Below, piece by piece: positions 23,978 through 32,726 of a stretch of DNA of 48,169 bases. This DNA comes from Elusimicrobiota bacterium. Its GTDB lineage: Bacteria; Elusimicrobiota; Elusimicrobia; UBA1565; UBA9628. A program made the position numbers and the translations under genes. Position 1 is the first letter of the stretch. Each line of letters opens with the position of its first letter. The DNA is taken from contig JACPOW010000101.1 in NCBI GenBank assembly GCA_016191335.1, positions 20,285-68,453 of the forward strand. The letters run 5' to 3'. The notes under the pieces are model-generated. The model made no database searches and was not told the origin of the DNA. It saw nothing but the letters and a program-made list of their open reading frames with translations.

Positions 23978-26016
23978 TCCGCCGCTGGTTCGCCGGCTCG
24001 CTCGCGGTGCTGATCGCGCTCTCGAGCGCGCCCGAGCTCCGCGCCCAGGTCGTCTCCGAGGCGGCGAACGCCGCGGTCCCCCGCGTCAACGGGACGCTCG
24101 GCACGACGCTCGCCTCGCCCGCGCTGACCCCACTGACCGGTCCGTCCGCGCTCCCGCTCAGCCCCGCGCTCGCCCCGTCGCTCGCGGCCCCTTCGATCGC
24201 CCCCGCCCTGGCCGCCTCGGCGATCCCGGCGGCGGCCAAGGCCGTCCGGGTCGCGCCGAACGCGGCGCGCCCCCACGCCGTTCCGGCGCCCTCCGCTCTC
24301 GCCGCGACCGCGCTGCCGGCTCCCGCCGCCGAGGAAGGCCACACGGCGAGCGAGATCGCCGCCCTGCGCAAGGCCTGGCAGACCGCCCACGCGCTCGTCG
24401 AGCCGGTCCCCGGAGCGCACGACACCTTGGCCGAGGCGCCGATCGATCCGACGCCCGCCCGCGAGTACACCGCCTCCCCCGAGGATTGGCGCGACGAGAT
24501 CCTCCACTTCATCCTCCTCGACCGCTTCGCCCGCGCCGGCAAGGCCCGCACCTACGGCGACGTCAAGGACGGCGGCTCGCGCCACGGCGGCAACCTGCGC
24601 GGCGTCATCGAGCAGCTCGACTACCTCAAGGGCTCCGGCGTGACCACCTTGCTGCTCTCGCCCGTCACCCAGAACCAGCCGGCCTCCTACCACGGCTACG
24701 CCTCGGTGCACCTGCTGGCCGTCGACCCGCACCTCGGCACGATGGCCGACCTCAAGGAGCTCGTGGACAAGGCGCACGCGCGCGGCCTGAAGGTCGTGCT
24801 CGACTGGGGCATCAACCACGCCGGCCCGGTGTTCGAGTACACCGAGGGCTCGCAGTGGCGCGGCCTCGAGGGCCAGCCGAAGGAGATCGGCGAGTGGACC
24901 GAGCGGCTCAAGCCCGACGACCTCCGCGACCCGAAGCACTTCACCCGCCGCGGCGTGATCGACAACTGGAACGACAAGCAGCAGGCCTCCCACGGCGACT
25001 TCCCGCCGAACTACCGCCATTTCGCCTCGGACAAGAAGGAGACCGGGGACGCGCTGATCCACATCGCGAAGTGGTTCATCCAGGAGACCGACATCGACGG
25101 CTTCCGCGTCGACGCCGTGCGCCACGTGGCCCCCGGCTTCGTGCCCCGGTTCTCCAAGGAGATCAAGGAGTACGCCGCCTCCATCGGCAAGAAGAACTTC
25201 TTCCTCGTCGGCGAGGACTCGACCGGCGTCGACGGGGAGCTGGTCCCGCAGCTGACGGTCAACGGCATGGACAGCGTGTTCGCCTATCCCGCTTACCGCC
25301 GCGAGACCTACGCCCTCCACGGGAAGGCCCCGACGCGCGTGCTCGAGGACAGCATGCACCGCACGAACCAGGCCCTCGGACCGCTGGCCGACCGCCTCCT
25401 GCGCTTCATCGACAACCACGACGTGTACCGCTTCCTGCGCCTGGGAGAGCCCGTCGGCCAGCTGATGGTCGCGCTGGCCTACCTGATGTTCTCCGTCGGC
25501 ATCCCGATGACCTACTACGGCACCGAGCAGGGCTTCCGCCAGGACACCGACCGCCTCGACCCCGAGGGCCCGGACCATCCCGCCGACCCACGCAACCGCG
25601 AGGACCAGTTCGCCGAGGGCCAGTTCAAGTCCGAGAGCTCGAAGGGCGACAAGTTCGACCCGAGCAACCCGATCTACAAGTTCATGAAGCAGCTCGCCGA
25701 CGTGCGCCTCGCCTACGCGGCGCTGCGCCGCGGCACCCAGTGGATCCGCTGGTCGGAGACGAACCAGGCCGGCATCTTCGCGTTCAGCCGCATCTACGGC
25801 GACGAGGAGGTCCTCGTGGTCATGAACTTCTCCAAGGAGGCCCGCCGGGAGGAGATGTGGGTGGACGCGAAGGTCACCCCCGCGGGGACCCGGCTCCACG
25901 ACGCCCTCGACGAGTCCTACCGCACCTCCGCCCACACCCCGGTCGAATCGGGATCCAAGGTCACCGTCTCCGTGCCGCCGCTGAGCGTGCGCGTGCTCGT
26001 CCGTGACGCGAAATAA
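23974..26016 (+). CDS. Exported GH13 alpha-amylase family enzyme with secretion leader
   Basis: The 680-residue protein has a signal peptide (1-24, then Gln25), a Pro/Ala/Leu/Ser segment (to ~120) with SPALAPSLAAPSIAPAL, and a complete GH13 catalytic barrel. Region I is LDWGINHAG, region II is GFRVDAVRH with nucleophile D380, region III is FLVGEDS with acid/base E414, and region IV is IDNHD with D483. A beta-sandwich domain C ends the protein. It hydrolyses or transfers alpha-glucans in the periplasm or outside. The start ATG is preceded by an ideal GGAGG and overlaps the previous stop. Together with the second GH13 it suggests use of starch, glycogen or maltodextrin. Confidence 0.92.
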   Translation: MIRRWFAGSLAVLIALSSAPELRAQVVSEAANAAVPRVNGTLGTTLASPALTPLTGPSALPLSPALAPSLAAPSIAPALAASAIPAAAKAVRVAPNAARPHAVPAPSALAATALPAPAAEEGHTASEIAALRKAWQTAHALVEPVPGAHDTLAEAPIDPTPAREYTASPEDWRDEILHFILLDRFARAGKARTYGDVKDGGSRHGGNLRGVIEQLDYLKGSGVTTLLLSPVTQNQPASYHGYASVHLLAVDPHLGTMADLKELVDKAHARGLKVVLDWGINHAGPVFEYTEGSQWRGLEGQPKEIGEWTERLKPDDLRDPKHFTRRGVIDNWNDKQQASHGDFPPNYRHFASDKKETGDALIHIAKWFIQETDIDGFRVDAVRHVAPGFVPRFSKEIKEYAASIGKKNFFLVGEDSTGVDGELVPQLTVNGMDSVFAYPAYRRETYALHGKAPTRVLEDSMHRTNQALGPLADRLLRFIDNHDVYRFLRLGEPVGQLMVALAYLMFSVGIPMTYYGTEQGFRQDTDRLDPEGPDHPADPRNREDQFAEGQFKSESSKGDKFDPSNPIYKFMKQLADVRLAYAALRRGTQWIRWSETNQAGIFAFSRIYGDEEVLVVMNFSKEARREEMWVDAKVTPAGTRLHDALDESYRTSAHTPVESGSKVTVSVPPLSVRVLVRDAK

Positions 26017-28447
26017 CCCGCTGCCCGCCTGGTCGGGGAAGGTCCTCTATCTCGTCCTCCTCGACCGCTTCGCCGACGGCGACCCCTCGCGCAACGACTT
26101 CGGCCGCGACGAGTACTCGCCGACCGACCCCGAGAAGTTCCAGGGCGGCGACCTCGAGGGCCTGCGCCGGCGCCTGCCCGCGCTCAAGCGCCTCGGCATC
26201 GACGCCGTCTGGCTGACGCCGCCGACCCACGGCCAGTGGGTCAACCCGACCATCGCCACGCGCGGCTACCACGGCTACTGGCCCTACGACTTCACCGCGG
26301 TCGACCCCCACTTCGGCACCATCGAGGACTACCGGCGCATGGTCGCCGACGCCCACGCGCTGGGCATGAAGGTGATCCAGGACATCGTCGTCAACCACAC
26401 CGCCAACTTCTTCACCGTGACCGCCGAGGGCTACGACCCCAAGCACCCGGAGCGCAGCTGGCGCGCGATCCCCGGGACCTACCCGCCGGACGGCGAGCCG
26501 AAGGCGCCCAACGATCCCGTGTTCAAGATGAACGATCCGCGCGACGCCGCGCACCGCAAGGCCGGGGTCTATAATTTCACGCCGAACATCGACGATTATC
26601 GCGACCGGCGGCAGACGCTGACGCACGCGATGGGCGATCTGGACGACGTGAACCTCGAGAACCCGCTGGCGGCGCGCCGGATGCGGGAGATCCACCGGTT
26701 CTGGATCGAGCAGGTGGGCATCGACGGCTTCCGCGTCGACACCGTGTACTATACGCCCGAGGGCTTCTACGACGAATTCTTGAATAAAACGGATCCGAAG
26801 GATCAGGGCCTCAAGCCGTTCGCCGCGGAACGCGGCAACAAGGAGTTCCTGGTCTTCGGCGAGGTGTGGAGCTACGATTATAAAGCGATCGGGAAATATC
26901 TGGACGGTCCGAAGGGCCCGCGTCTCGATTCGGCGGTCGACCTCCCCCTCAACGAGGCCCTGAACCAGGTGTTCTTCCGAAAGTCCGCCACCGACGCGCT
27001 CCGCGCGCCGCTCGCGGCGCGCAAGCGCAACCCGGAATTATGGGTCACTTTCGCGGACAACCACGACGTCGAGCGGGTTTATGCCCGCGGCACGCCGCGC
27101 GCAGCGCGGCAATGTCTGGCCGCTTTATTCACGTTGCCGGGCCTTCCCTGCGTGTACTATGGGACGGAAGCCGGTCTTACCGGGGCGCGCCAGCAGATGT
27201 TCGACGAGTCGTTGACGGACGCGAAGCGTCCGGAAAACAAGTTTCTGCGCAAATTGATCTCCCTGCGCAAGGAACATGCAAGCCTCGCCGCAGGCGAGGC
27301 GACCGTGGAGAATTCCGGGGCGTCATGCGGAATCCTCTCCTACGTTGTCGTTAACGGAAAGAATCGCTATCGAGTCATCTTCAACACCGCGCCCGAACGC
27401 CGTGCCTACGCGTTGGCCAACGCCGGCAAGGGCGTGAAGGTCTTGCTCTCATCGGATCCCCTTCCGTTGTCGTCGGTCCTGTCCCTCGCCCCCGAGTCGT
27501 TCCTGATCCTGGACGAAAGCCGGTCTCCCGTGAGGACCGCGGCGCCTTCGGCGCCGAAGTTGAGCGTCGCCAAAGACGGACCTTACAAGGAACCGTTCCA
27601 GGTGAAGTTCAACCTTCCCCGCGGCCCCAAACCGGCGAAGCTCGAGCTCCTGTGCGACGACGACCTGGAGCGTCGCCGGCCCGTGCGAGACCTGAAGGCC
27701 GGCGTTTTCACCGCCGATCCCGAGATACTTGGCGGAGGCAAACGGCGCCTCCGCCTCTTGTCCACGGCGCCGAACGGATCGAGGACTCTCTCGACGGCCG
27801 TAGACGTGGACTTACGCTGCTGCGACCGACTCCTCGTTGAACGAGGCGTGCCTCCCGCGAACAAAGGCGGCTTCGCCGGCCGTCGTCTTCGCGCTCCCAT
27901 CGAAGCCAGCTACGACGGCCAATTATCTTTGGAACGAGTACGTGTCTGTTCCCGCGGCCGCGACCTGAAGATGGAGCTCCTCATGAGCCGCGTCACCGAT
28001 TCCTGGAACCCGCCCGAGGGCTACGACCACGCCTACTTCGGCGTCTTCTTCCAGTTCCCCGGCCGCCCCGGCATCGAGGCCCTCCCCAAGATGGGCGCGA
28101 AGGTCCCCGGCTTCCGCTGGGACGCGGGCTTCCTCCTCTACGGCTGGGGCTCGCGGTCCTTCTCGGCCAAGGGCTCGAGCGCCGACGCCTACGGCCCGCC
28201 GCTGCCCGGCGAGGTCAAGCAGAGCGCCAACCCCGCGCGCCGCACCGTCAACTTCCTGTTCTCCGAACGCTGCTTCGGGAAGCTCAAGTCCTTCGCCGGC
28301 GCGAAGGTCCTCGTCACCACCTGGGACGGCTACCTGGGCGAGCTGCGGGCGATCTCCGCGACGCCCGAGGACTGGGCGTTCTCCGTCGCCGACGGCGGCC
28401 CCCTCGACGCCCCCAAAATTTACGACCATATCCTCCTCGACCTGTGA
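26003..28447 (+). CDS. GH13 alpha-amylase family enzyme, no signal peptide, with C-terminal accessory domain
   Basis: The 814-residue protein has all four GH13 regions: IQDIVVNHT, GFRVDTVYY with nucleophile D246, VFGEVWS with acid/base E287, and FADNHDVER with D355. The GTG start at 26003 overlaps the first amylase by 14 nt. After domain C (to ~510) there is a linker and a C-terminal region (~640-814) rich in WD and aromatic motifs (GYDHAYFGVFFQFPG, WDAGFLLYGWG). It resembles the beta-sandwich accessory domains of glucodextranase-type proteins, perhaps carbohydrate-binding. It lacks a signal peptide, unlike its neighbour. The middle (about 26570-27960) has lower GC and different codon use from the rest of the gene and is full of small hairpins. 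Confidence 0.88.
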   Translation: MTRNNPLPAWSGKVLYLVLLDRFADGDPSRNDFGRDEYSPTDPEKFQGGDLEGLRRRLPALKRLGIDAVWLTPPTHGQWVNPTIATRGYHGYWPYDFTAVDPHFGTIEDYRRMVADAHALGMKVIQDIVVNHTANFFTVTAEGYDPKHPERSWRAIPGTYPPDGEPKAPNDPVFKMNDPRDAAHRKAGVYNFTPNIDDYRDRRQTLTHAMGDLDDVNLENPLAARRMREIHRFWIEQVGIDGFRVDTVYYTPEGFYDEFLNKTDPKDQGLKPFAAERGNKEFLVFGEVWSYDYKAIGKYLDGPKGPRLDSAVDLPLNEALNQVFFRKSATDALRAPLAARKRNPELWVTFADNHDVERVYARGTPRAARQCLAALFTLPGLPCVYYGTEAGLTGARQQMFDESLTDAKRPENKFLRKLISLRKEHASLAAGEATVENSGASCGILSYVVVNGKNRYRVIFNTAPERRAYALANAGKGVKVLLSSDPLPLSSVLSLAPESFLILDESRSPVRTAAPSAPKLSVAKDGPYKEPFQVKFNLPRGPKPAKLELLCDDDLERRRPVRDLKAGVFTADPEILGGGKRRLRLLSTAPNGSRTLSTAVDVDLRCCDRLLVERGVPPANKGGFAGRRLRAPIEASYDGQLSLERVRVCSRGRDLKMELLMSRVTDSWNPPEGYDHAYFGVFFQFPGRPGIEALPKMGAKVPGFRWDAGFLLYGWGSRSFSAKGSSADAYGPPLPGEVKQSANPARRTVNFLFSERCFGKLKSFAGAKVLVTTWDGYLGELRAISATPEDWAFSVADGGPLDAPKIYDHILLDL
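26820..26836. repeat. 17-base hairpin sequence, copy 1 (shared with 36702-36718)
   Basis: TCGCCGCGGAACGCGGC occurs identically at 26820-26836 in the plus-strand GH13 gene (translated FAAERG) and at 36702-36718 inside the minus-strand M1 gene, where the complementary strand is coding (translated AAFRG). Confidence 0.75.
27094..27113. repeat. 20-base hairpin sequence, copy 1 (shared with 43430-43449)
   Basis: Seven-base stem GCCGCGC/GCGCGGC, loop GCA, followed by AAT. The same 20 bases occur at 43430-43449 in a different reading frame (here translated PRAARQ). Confidence 0.8.
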
Positions 28448-28454
28448 GCCCCGA

Positions 28455-29507
28455 ATGACCCTTTCCTCCGAAGACCTCGTCGTCCTCGCCCTCGACCGCA
28501 GCGACACCGAGCGCGGCTACTACTACTTCCACGCCAAGTCCTCCGAGGCCGCGACCCGCTTCACCTCCGCCTCCGAGCTCCCCGAGGCCGAGCGCGTCGT
28601 CATCGCGCTGTTCGCCACCAAGACCTACTCCGAGGGCATGGGCGGCGGCGGCAGCGAGCGCTCCCCCGAGGACCGCGCGCTGACCCGCTCGATCTCGTCG
28701 CGCTTCTCCGGCCGCACCACGGTCGTGCTCATGAGCGGCGTCAAGAAGGCCGGCGACGGCGGCCCGAAAGGCTTCGTCGAGTTCAAGCCCGAGATGCTCC
28801 GCCAGGCGCCTCAGCTGATGCGCGAGTGCTGGACCCGGCCCAACCGCCAGGACTACATGTACCTGGTCACCAAGACCTTCGGGCTCAACCTCGTCGTGCG
28901 GGTGATCTTCATGATCCTCCCCGTCCGCACGGGAGGCCTGGCCCTCGCGCGCGCCGCCGCCGCGCTCGCCTGGTATCAGTTCCAGGACACGGTCTTCACC
29001 GTCTTCGGCCAGACCTACATGCGCTTCCTCGGCCGCATGACCGGGATGCTCCGCGTCGGCCCCGCCTATCTGGGCGACTTCACCTTCGTCTACGTCCAGC
29101 TGTGCTTCTTCGAGTTCCTCAACCGGCTCGTCCTGGGGCCCTTGGGGATGAACCCGCTGGTCTACACCTGGCACGGCATGGGCCTCATCTTCATCAACAT
29201 CATCCAGGGCATGATCTCCGGCGGGCCGCTGATCCCGGCGATCAACAAGATGCGCCGCGCGGGCGTGATCAGCCACTCGACGATGATGCACTTCTACCAG
29301 CTCTCGAGCCTGACGATGCAGTTCGGCCTGTTCGCGAGCTTCGGCTACCAGTACTTCTACTTCCTGCTCACGACGGGGACGCTCGTCCTCTCCTGGGGCT
29401 CCTACGCGGTCTTCTCGCTGTTCTTCCAGGACCCGCCGTCCAAGGAAGCGGAGCCCGAGATGGCGACGCGCCTCGAGAACCTGGCGAAGCTCGCGCACGC
29501 GCTCTAG
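28455..29507 (+). CDS. Multi-pass membrane protein with N-terminal soluble domain, unknown function
   Basis: The 350-residue protein has a soluble N-terminal part (1-130; LSSEDLVVLALDRSD, AERVVIALFATKTYSEG, TTVVLMSGVKKAG) and about six membrane segments (140-330) with conserved-looking GQTYMRFLGRM, TWHGMGLIFINIIQG and INKMRRAGVI. The membrane part seems distantly related to that of the leader protein at 22367-23977, so the two membrane proteins bracket the two GH13 genes. It starts eight nt after the GH13 stop, without a clear ribosome site, and is followed after nine nt by the glycosyltransferase gene. An operon 22367-30773 is likely. Confidence 0.75.
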   Translation: MTLSSEDLVVLALDRSDTERGYYYFHAKSSEAATRFTSASELPEAERVVIALFATKTYSEGMGGGGSERSPEDRALTRSISSRFSGRTTVVLMSGVKKAGDGGPKGFVEFKPEMLRQAPQLMRECWTRPNRQDYMYLVTKTFGLNLVVRVIFMILPVRTGGLALARAAAALAWYQFQDTVFTVFGQTYMRFLGRMTGMLRVGPAYLGDFTFVYVQLCFFEFLNRLVLGPLGMNPLVYTWHGMGLIFINIIQGMISGGPLIPAINKMRRAGVISHSTMMHFYQLSSLTMQFGLFASFGYQYFYFLLTTGTLVLSWGSYAVFSLFFQDPPSKEAEPEMATRLENLAKLAHAL

Positions 29508-29516
29508 AGGCCGCCT

Positions 29517-30773
29517 TTGGCGCGCATCGTCCTCGCCACCTTCGGCTCGTACGGCGACCTCAACCCCTTCCTCGCGCTCGCCCTCGAGCTGAAGCGGCGC
29601 GGCCACGACCCGGTCGTCGCGACGGCGGAGGGCTACCGCGGCGACGTCGAGGGACGGGGAGTCGGCTTCGCGCCCGTGCGCCCCGACCTGGACCGCGGGG
29701 ACCTCGCCCTCTTTACGCGCGCGCTCGACCGCGTGAAGGGCCCGGAGGTCATCATCCGCGAGATCATGATGCCGCGCGTGCGCGAGAGCTACGCGGACCT
29801 CGAGCGCGCGACGGCGGGAGCCGACCTGCTGCTCTCCCACTCGCTGACCTACGCGGCGCCGGTGCTGGCCGAGAAGAAGGGCCTCAAGTGGCTGTCCGTC
29901 GTGCTGCAGCCGCTGATGTTCCTCTCGGCGGAGGATCCGCCCGTCCTGGCGCCCGCTCCCTGGCTCGCCGCTCTGCGCCCGCTCGGCCCCGCGGTCAACC
30001 GCCTGGTGTTCCGGCTCGTGAAGCTCGCGGGGTCGCGCTGGGGAGACCCGGTGCGCGCGCTGCGCCGGGAGCTCGGCCTTCCGCGCGGGGCGGACCCGCT
30101 CTTCGACGGCCAGTATTCGCCGCACGGGACGCTCGCGCTGTTCTCGCCGCTGTACGGGCCTCCGCAGCTCGACTGGCCCGAGGGCACGCAAGCCTGCGGC
30201 TTCCCGTTCCTGGACTCGGACATCGGCGGCAAGGGGCTCGATCCGGCGCTCGAGGCCTTCCTGGATGCCGGGACGCCCCCCGTCGTGTTCACGCTCGGCT
30301 CGGCGGCCGTGATGATCGCGGGGGATTTCTTCCGCAACGCGGCGGCGGCCGTCCAAGGCCACGGCGTCAGGGCCATCTTGCTGGCCGGCCCCTCCGCGAA
30401 GGATCTGACGGATCTTCCGAACGGAGTGGAGGCGTTCGAGTCGGCGCCTTATCACGACCTGTTCCCGAGGTGCGCGGCGGTGGTGCACTCGGGCGGGATC
30501 GGGACGACGGCGCAGGTGTTGAGGGCGGGCGTGCCGCAGCTGATCGTGCCGTTCGCTCACGACCAATACGACAACGCGGCGAGGGTCGTCCGCCTGGGCG
30601 TGGGCGAGGCGCTCCCGGAGAGGAACCCGACGGGCCGGGAGCTTGCCGCGACTTTGTCGCGGCTTTTGGATGACGACGAGATAAAACAGCGGGCGGCTCA
30701 GGTGGGCGCCGCGATACGGGCCGAGAACGGCGTGATGGTTGCTTGCGACACCATCGACGCGTTATTTTTATAA
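29517..30773 (+). CDS. GT1-type glycosyltransferase (UGT/sterol-glucosyltransferase-like)
   Basis: The 418-residue protein has the GT-B fold signature of family GT1: N-terminal FGSYGDLNPFLALALELKRRGH, a VFTLGSAAVM strand, and the C-terminal nucleotide-sugar-binding stretch AAVVHSGGIGTTAQVLRAG with VPFAHDQYDNAARV. These enzymes transfer a sugar from UDP-sugar to a lipid, sterol or polyketide-like acceptor in the cytoplasm. The start is TTG at 29517 with AGAGG seven bases upstream; there is no alternative start before the conserved GSYGD motif. It ends the GH13 operon. The -10 of the next gene overlaps its stop codon. Confidence 0.9.
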   Translation: MARIVLATFGSYGDLNPFLALALELKRRGHDPVVATAEGYRGDVEGRGVGFAPVRPDLDRGDLALFTRALDRVKGPEVIIREIMMPRVRESYADLERATAGADLLLSHSLTYAAPVLAEKKGLKWLSVVLQPLMFLSAEDPPVLAPAPWLAALRPLGPAVNRLVFRLVKLAGSRWGDPVRALRRELGLPRGADPLFDGQYSPHGTLALFSPLYGPPQLDWPEGTQACGFPFLDSDIGGKGLDPALEAFLDAGTPPVVFTLGSAAVMIAGDFFRNAAAAVQGHGVRAILLAGPSAKDLTDLPNGVEAFESAPYHDLFPRCAAVVHSGGIGTTAQVLRAGVPQLIVPFAHDQYDNAARVVRLGVGEALPERNPTGRELAATLSRLLDDDEIKQRAAQVGAAIRAENGVMVACDTIDALFL

Positions 30774-30774
30774 T
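30769..30774 (+). promoter_or_regulatory. Predicted -10 element of the caspase-like lipoprotein gene
   Basis: TATAAT seven bases before the ATG at 30782. It overlaps the stop codon of the glycosyltransferase gene. Confidence 0.6.
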
Positions 30775-30781
30775 ATCGGCC

Positions 30782-32695
30782 ATGCGCCGCCCCCTCCTCG
30801 CCGTCCTTTTCATTCTTGCCGCCGGCTGCTCGACCAAGCTCATACGGCCGAAGAGCATCACCCTCTGCTCGCAATCGCGGTGCGAGGCCGTTTCCGACGA
30901 GGCCTCCCGCGCGCGCCTGCTCACGGCCATGCACGAGCTGTTCCGCTCGGCCAAAGGGCGCGACGTCGCGCTGTACTCCGCCGACCCGCGCACGCGCGGC
31001 GAGAAGAAGGCCGGGATCAGCTTCTTCGTCCAAGGGGGGCCGATCCCGGGACGCAGCACGATCCCGGGCCTGGGCGTCGTGGACACCTTGTTCATCGACC
31101 GCGAGAAGTCCGAGGCCAAGCTCGTCATCAAGACGCGTCCGACCTTCGTCGGCTCTCCCGTGTTCTGCGCGGAGGCCTCGGCGCTCCTGTCGGTGACCTC
31201 CGAGGAGGCGAGGTTCTCCGCCGCGCCGTTCTGCACCTGGATGGCGGTCGGGTACGGCGTCTTCAGCCTCGATTGGAGCATGGACTTCGTCGACGCCGAC
31301 AAGGGGATCGCCGGCGGGTACTGGTCGATGCGCGGCAAGGGCCTTCCCATCGTCGGCGGAGGCAGCGGCTACATGATCGCGCGCTTCAAGGACGCGCCGG
31401 CCCCGGCGCCCGCGCCCGTCGAGCCGCCGAAGCCCGCGGCTCCCGCGCCCAAGCCCGTCGCCAAGCCCGTCGAGGTCGTCGCCGAGCCCGCCCCGGACAG
31501 CGTCGAGGTCGTCTCCCAGGCGGTGCGCCTGTCCCTGAACACTTTGCTCGGCGACGAGAACGGCGACCTGATCCTGCAGGGCGGCGAGACGGTGACGCTC
31601 AAGGTCACGGCCCGCAACGAGGGCGCGGCCCTCGCGGCCGGCGTCGAAGCCGCCCTGTCCGGCGAGCCCGCGCTCGCCGGCTGCCTGGGAGAGAAGAAGA
31701 CTTTAGGGGCCATCCCCCCGGGCGAGCAAGCGTCGGTCCAGTTCTCCTGCCGCCTGCCCAGGCAGGTCCCGTCCGAGACCGCCGAGCTGCGCGTCGAGCT
31801 GTTCGCAGGTCCGAAGCGCGCGAAGACCGCCGGCAAGCTCCTCAAGGTCGGGATGTCCCCCGCGGCGGAGGCCGTCGAGGAGGTCATCTCCGAGATCGGG
31901 GTCGACGACATCCCTCCCCGCTCCAAGTCCGGCGCCGGGTCGGGCAACGTCGCGGTCGTCGTCGGCCTCGGCCGCTACCGGGAGAAGAACATCCCGGCCG
32001 TGAAATACGCCGCGCGCGACGCCGAGGTCATGGCTCGCTACCTGCAGAACGTCGGCGGCGTCGCGGCCGACGACATGAAGGTCCTCACCGACGACGGGGC
32101 CACGCGCAGCGACCTCGAGGCCTACGTCGAGGACTGGCTCCCCCGGCGGGTCAAGCCCGACTCCACCGTCTTCTTCTACTACGCGGGCCACGGCGCGCCG
32201 GACCCGGCGGGCAAGGAAGCCTTCATCGTCCCCTTCGAGGGCCATCCGGACTTCCCCGCCAAGCTCTACCCGCTCAACCGCCTGTACGCCGCCCTGGCCA
32301 AGCTGCCCGCGAAGGCCGTGGTCGTCATGCTCGACAGCTGCTTCTCCGGCGCGAAGGGCCGCGGGGTCTCCCAGGAGGGTGCTCGCCCTCTCGTCTCCCT
32401 CCAGGAGACCGCCGGGCTCGACCCCAGGATCGCGGTGCTCACGGGCGCCAGCGGGACCCAGGTGACCTCCGACTTCGACAAGGCCGAGCACGGCCTGTTC
32501 ACCTACTTCCTGCTCAAGGGCATGCGCGGCGACGCCGACGCGGACCGCGACGGCACGATCACCCTCGGGGAGCTGTACCCCTTCGTCCGGGGGCGGGTCT
32601 CCGAGCGCGCCTCCCGAGACCTCAACCGCGACCAGACGCCGGGCCTCATCGGCGGCGCCGGCCCGCGCGCGTCCCTGCCCGTCGTCCGGCACTGA
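30782..32695 (+). CDS. Caspase-like (peptidase C14) lipoprotein with an EF-hand-like loop
   Basis: The 637-residue protein starts with a lipoprotein signal (MRRPLLAVLFILAAGCS, Cys16). It then has a unique domain (to ~200), a Pro/Lys/Ala hinge (~205-240), an Ig-like domain (~245-365) and a caspase fold (~395-637). The catalytic dyad is H470 in YYAGHGAP and C520 in MLDSCFSG. Near the C-terminus D586-E597 matches a perfect 12-residue EF-hand loop (DxDxDGxIxxxE). Metacaspases cleave after Arg or Lys and often need calcium. The lipid anchor would place the protease in the periplasm or at the surface. The start was moved from an upstream ATG to 30782 because of the TATAAT spacing and the lipobox position. 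Confidence 0.87.
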   Translation: MRRPLLAVLFILAAGCSTKLIRPKSITLCSQSRCEAVSDEASRARLLTAMHELFRSAKGRDVALYSADPRTRGEKKAGISFFVQGGPIPGRSTIPGLGVVDTLFIDREKSEAKLVIKTRPTFVGSPVFCAEASALLSVTSEEARFSAAPFCTWMAVGYGVFSLDWSMDFVDADKGIAGGYWSMRGKGLPIVGGGSGYMIARFKDAPAPAPAPVEPPKPAAPAPKPVAKPVEVVAEPAPDSVEVVSQAVRLSLNTLLGDENGDLILQGGETVTLKVTARNEGAALAAGVEAALSGEPALAGCLGEKKTLGAIPPGEQASVQFSCRLPRQVPSETAELRVELFAGPKRAKTAGKLLKVGMSPAAEAVEEVISEIGVDDIPPRSKSGAGSGNVAVVVGLGRYREKNIPAVKYAARDAEVMARYLQNVGGVAADDMKVLTDDGATRSDLEAYVEDWLPRRVKPDSTVFFYYAGHGAPDPAGKEAFIVPFEGHPDFPAKLYPLNRLYAALAKLPAKAVVVMLDSCFSGAKGRGVSQEGARPLVSLQETAGLDPRIAVLTGASGTQVTSDFDKAEHGLFTYFLLKGMRGDADADRDGTITLGELYPFVRGRVSERASRDLNRDQTPGLIGGAGPRASLPVVRH

Positions 32696-32714
32696 CTCCG
32701 GGCGCGGAAATTGA

Positions 32715-32720
32715 TAGGCT
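32715..32720 (+). promoter_or_regulatory. Weak predicted extended -10 element of the deaminase gene
   Basis: TGA-TAGGCT, six bases before the ATG at 32727. The match to TATAAT is poor (TA and final T only). Confidence 0.35.
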
Positions 32721-32726
32721 TCGGCT

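Larger units (their letters stand above)
26570..27960. repeat. Intragenic patch dense in tiny perfect hairpins (second GH13 gene)
   Basis: Within the GH13 coding sequence there are at least eight perfect short inverted repeats, mostly with three-base loops: 26792-26804 GATCC-GAA-GGATC; 26822-26836 GCCGCG-GAA-CGCGGC; 27094-27110 GCCGCGC-GCA-GCGCGGC; 27216-27232 CGGACGC-GAA-GCGTCCG; 27282-27300 GCCTCGCC-GCA-GGCGAGGC; 27540-27556 CGGCGCC-TTC-GGCGCCG; 27731-27755 with a 9-base stem; 27832-27846 CCTCGT-TGA-ACGAGG. Codons with A/T third bases are also enriched here compared with the flanks. The reading frame is intact throughout. Confidence 0.7.

Noticed and set aside
23581..25935. A 784-codon minus-strand frame across the first GH13 gene
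   Set aside because: Antisense shadow: the plus strand has all GH13 catalytic motifs and an ideal ribosome site, and the minus frame has no recognisable domain.
22367..26016. Collagen-like or structural repeat protein reading of the PALS segments
   Set aside because: The segments lack a fixed period; they are low complexity with variable PSL/LAAPS pieces.
26792..27846. Intrinsic terminators in the second GH13 gene
   Set aside because: The hairpins lie in an intact coding frame, have very short loops and no T-tracts.
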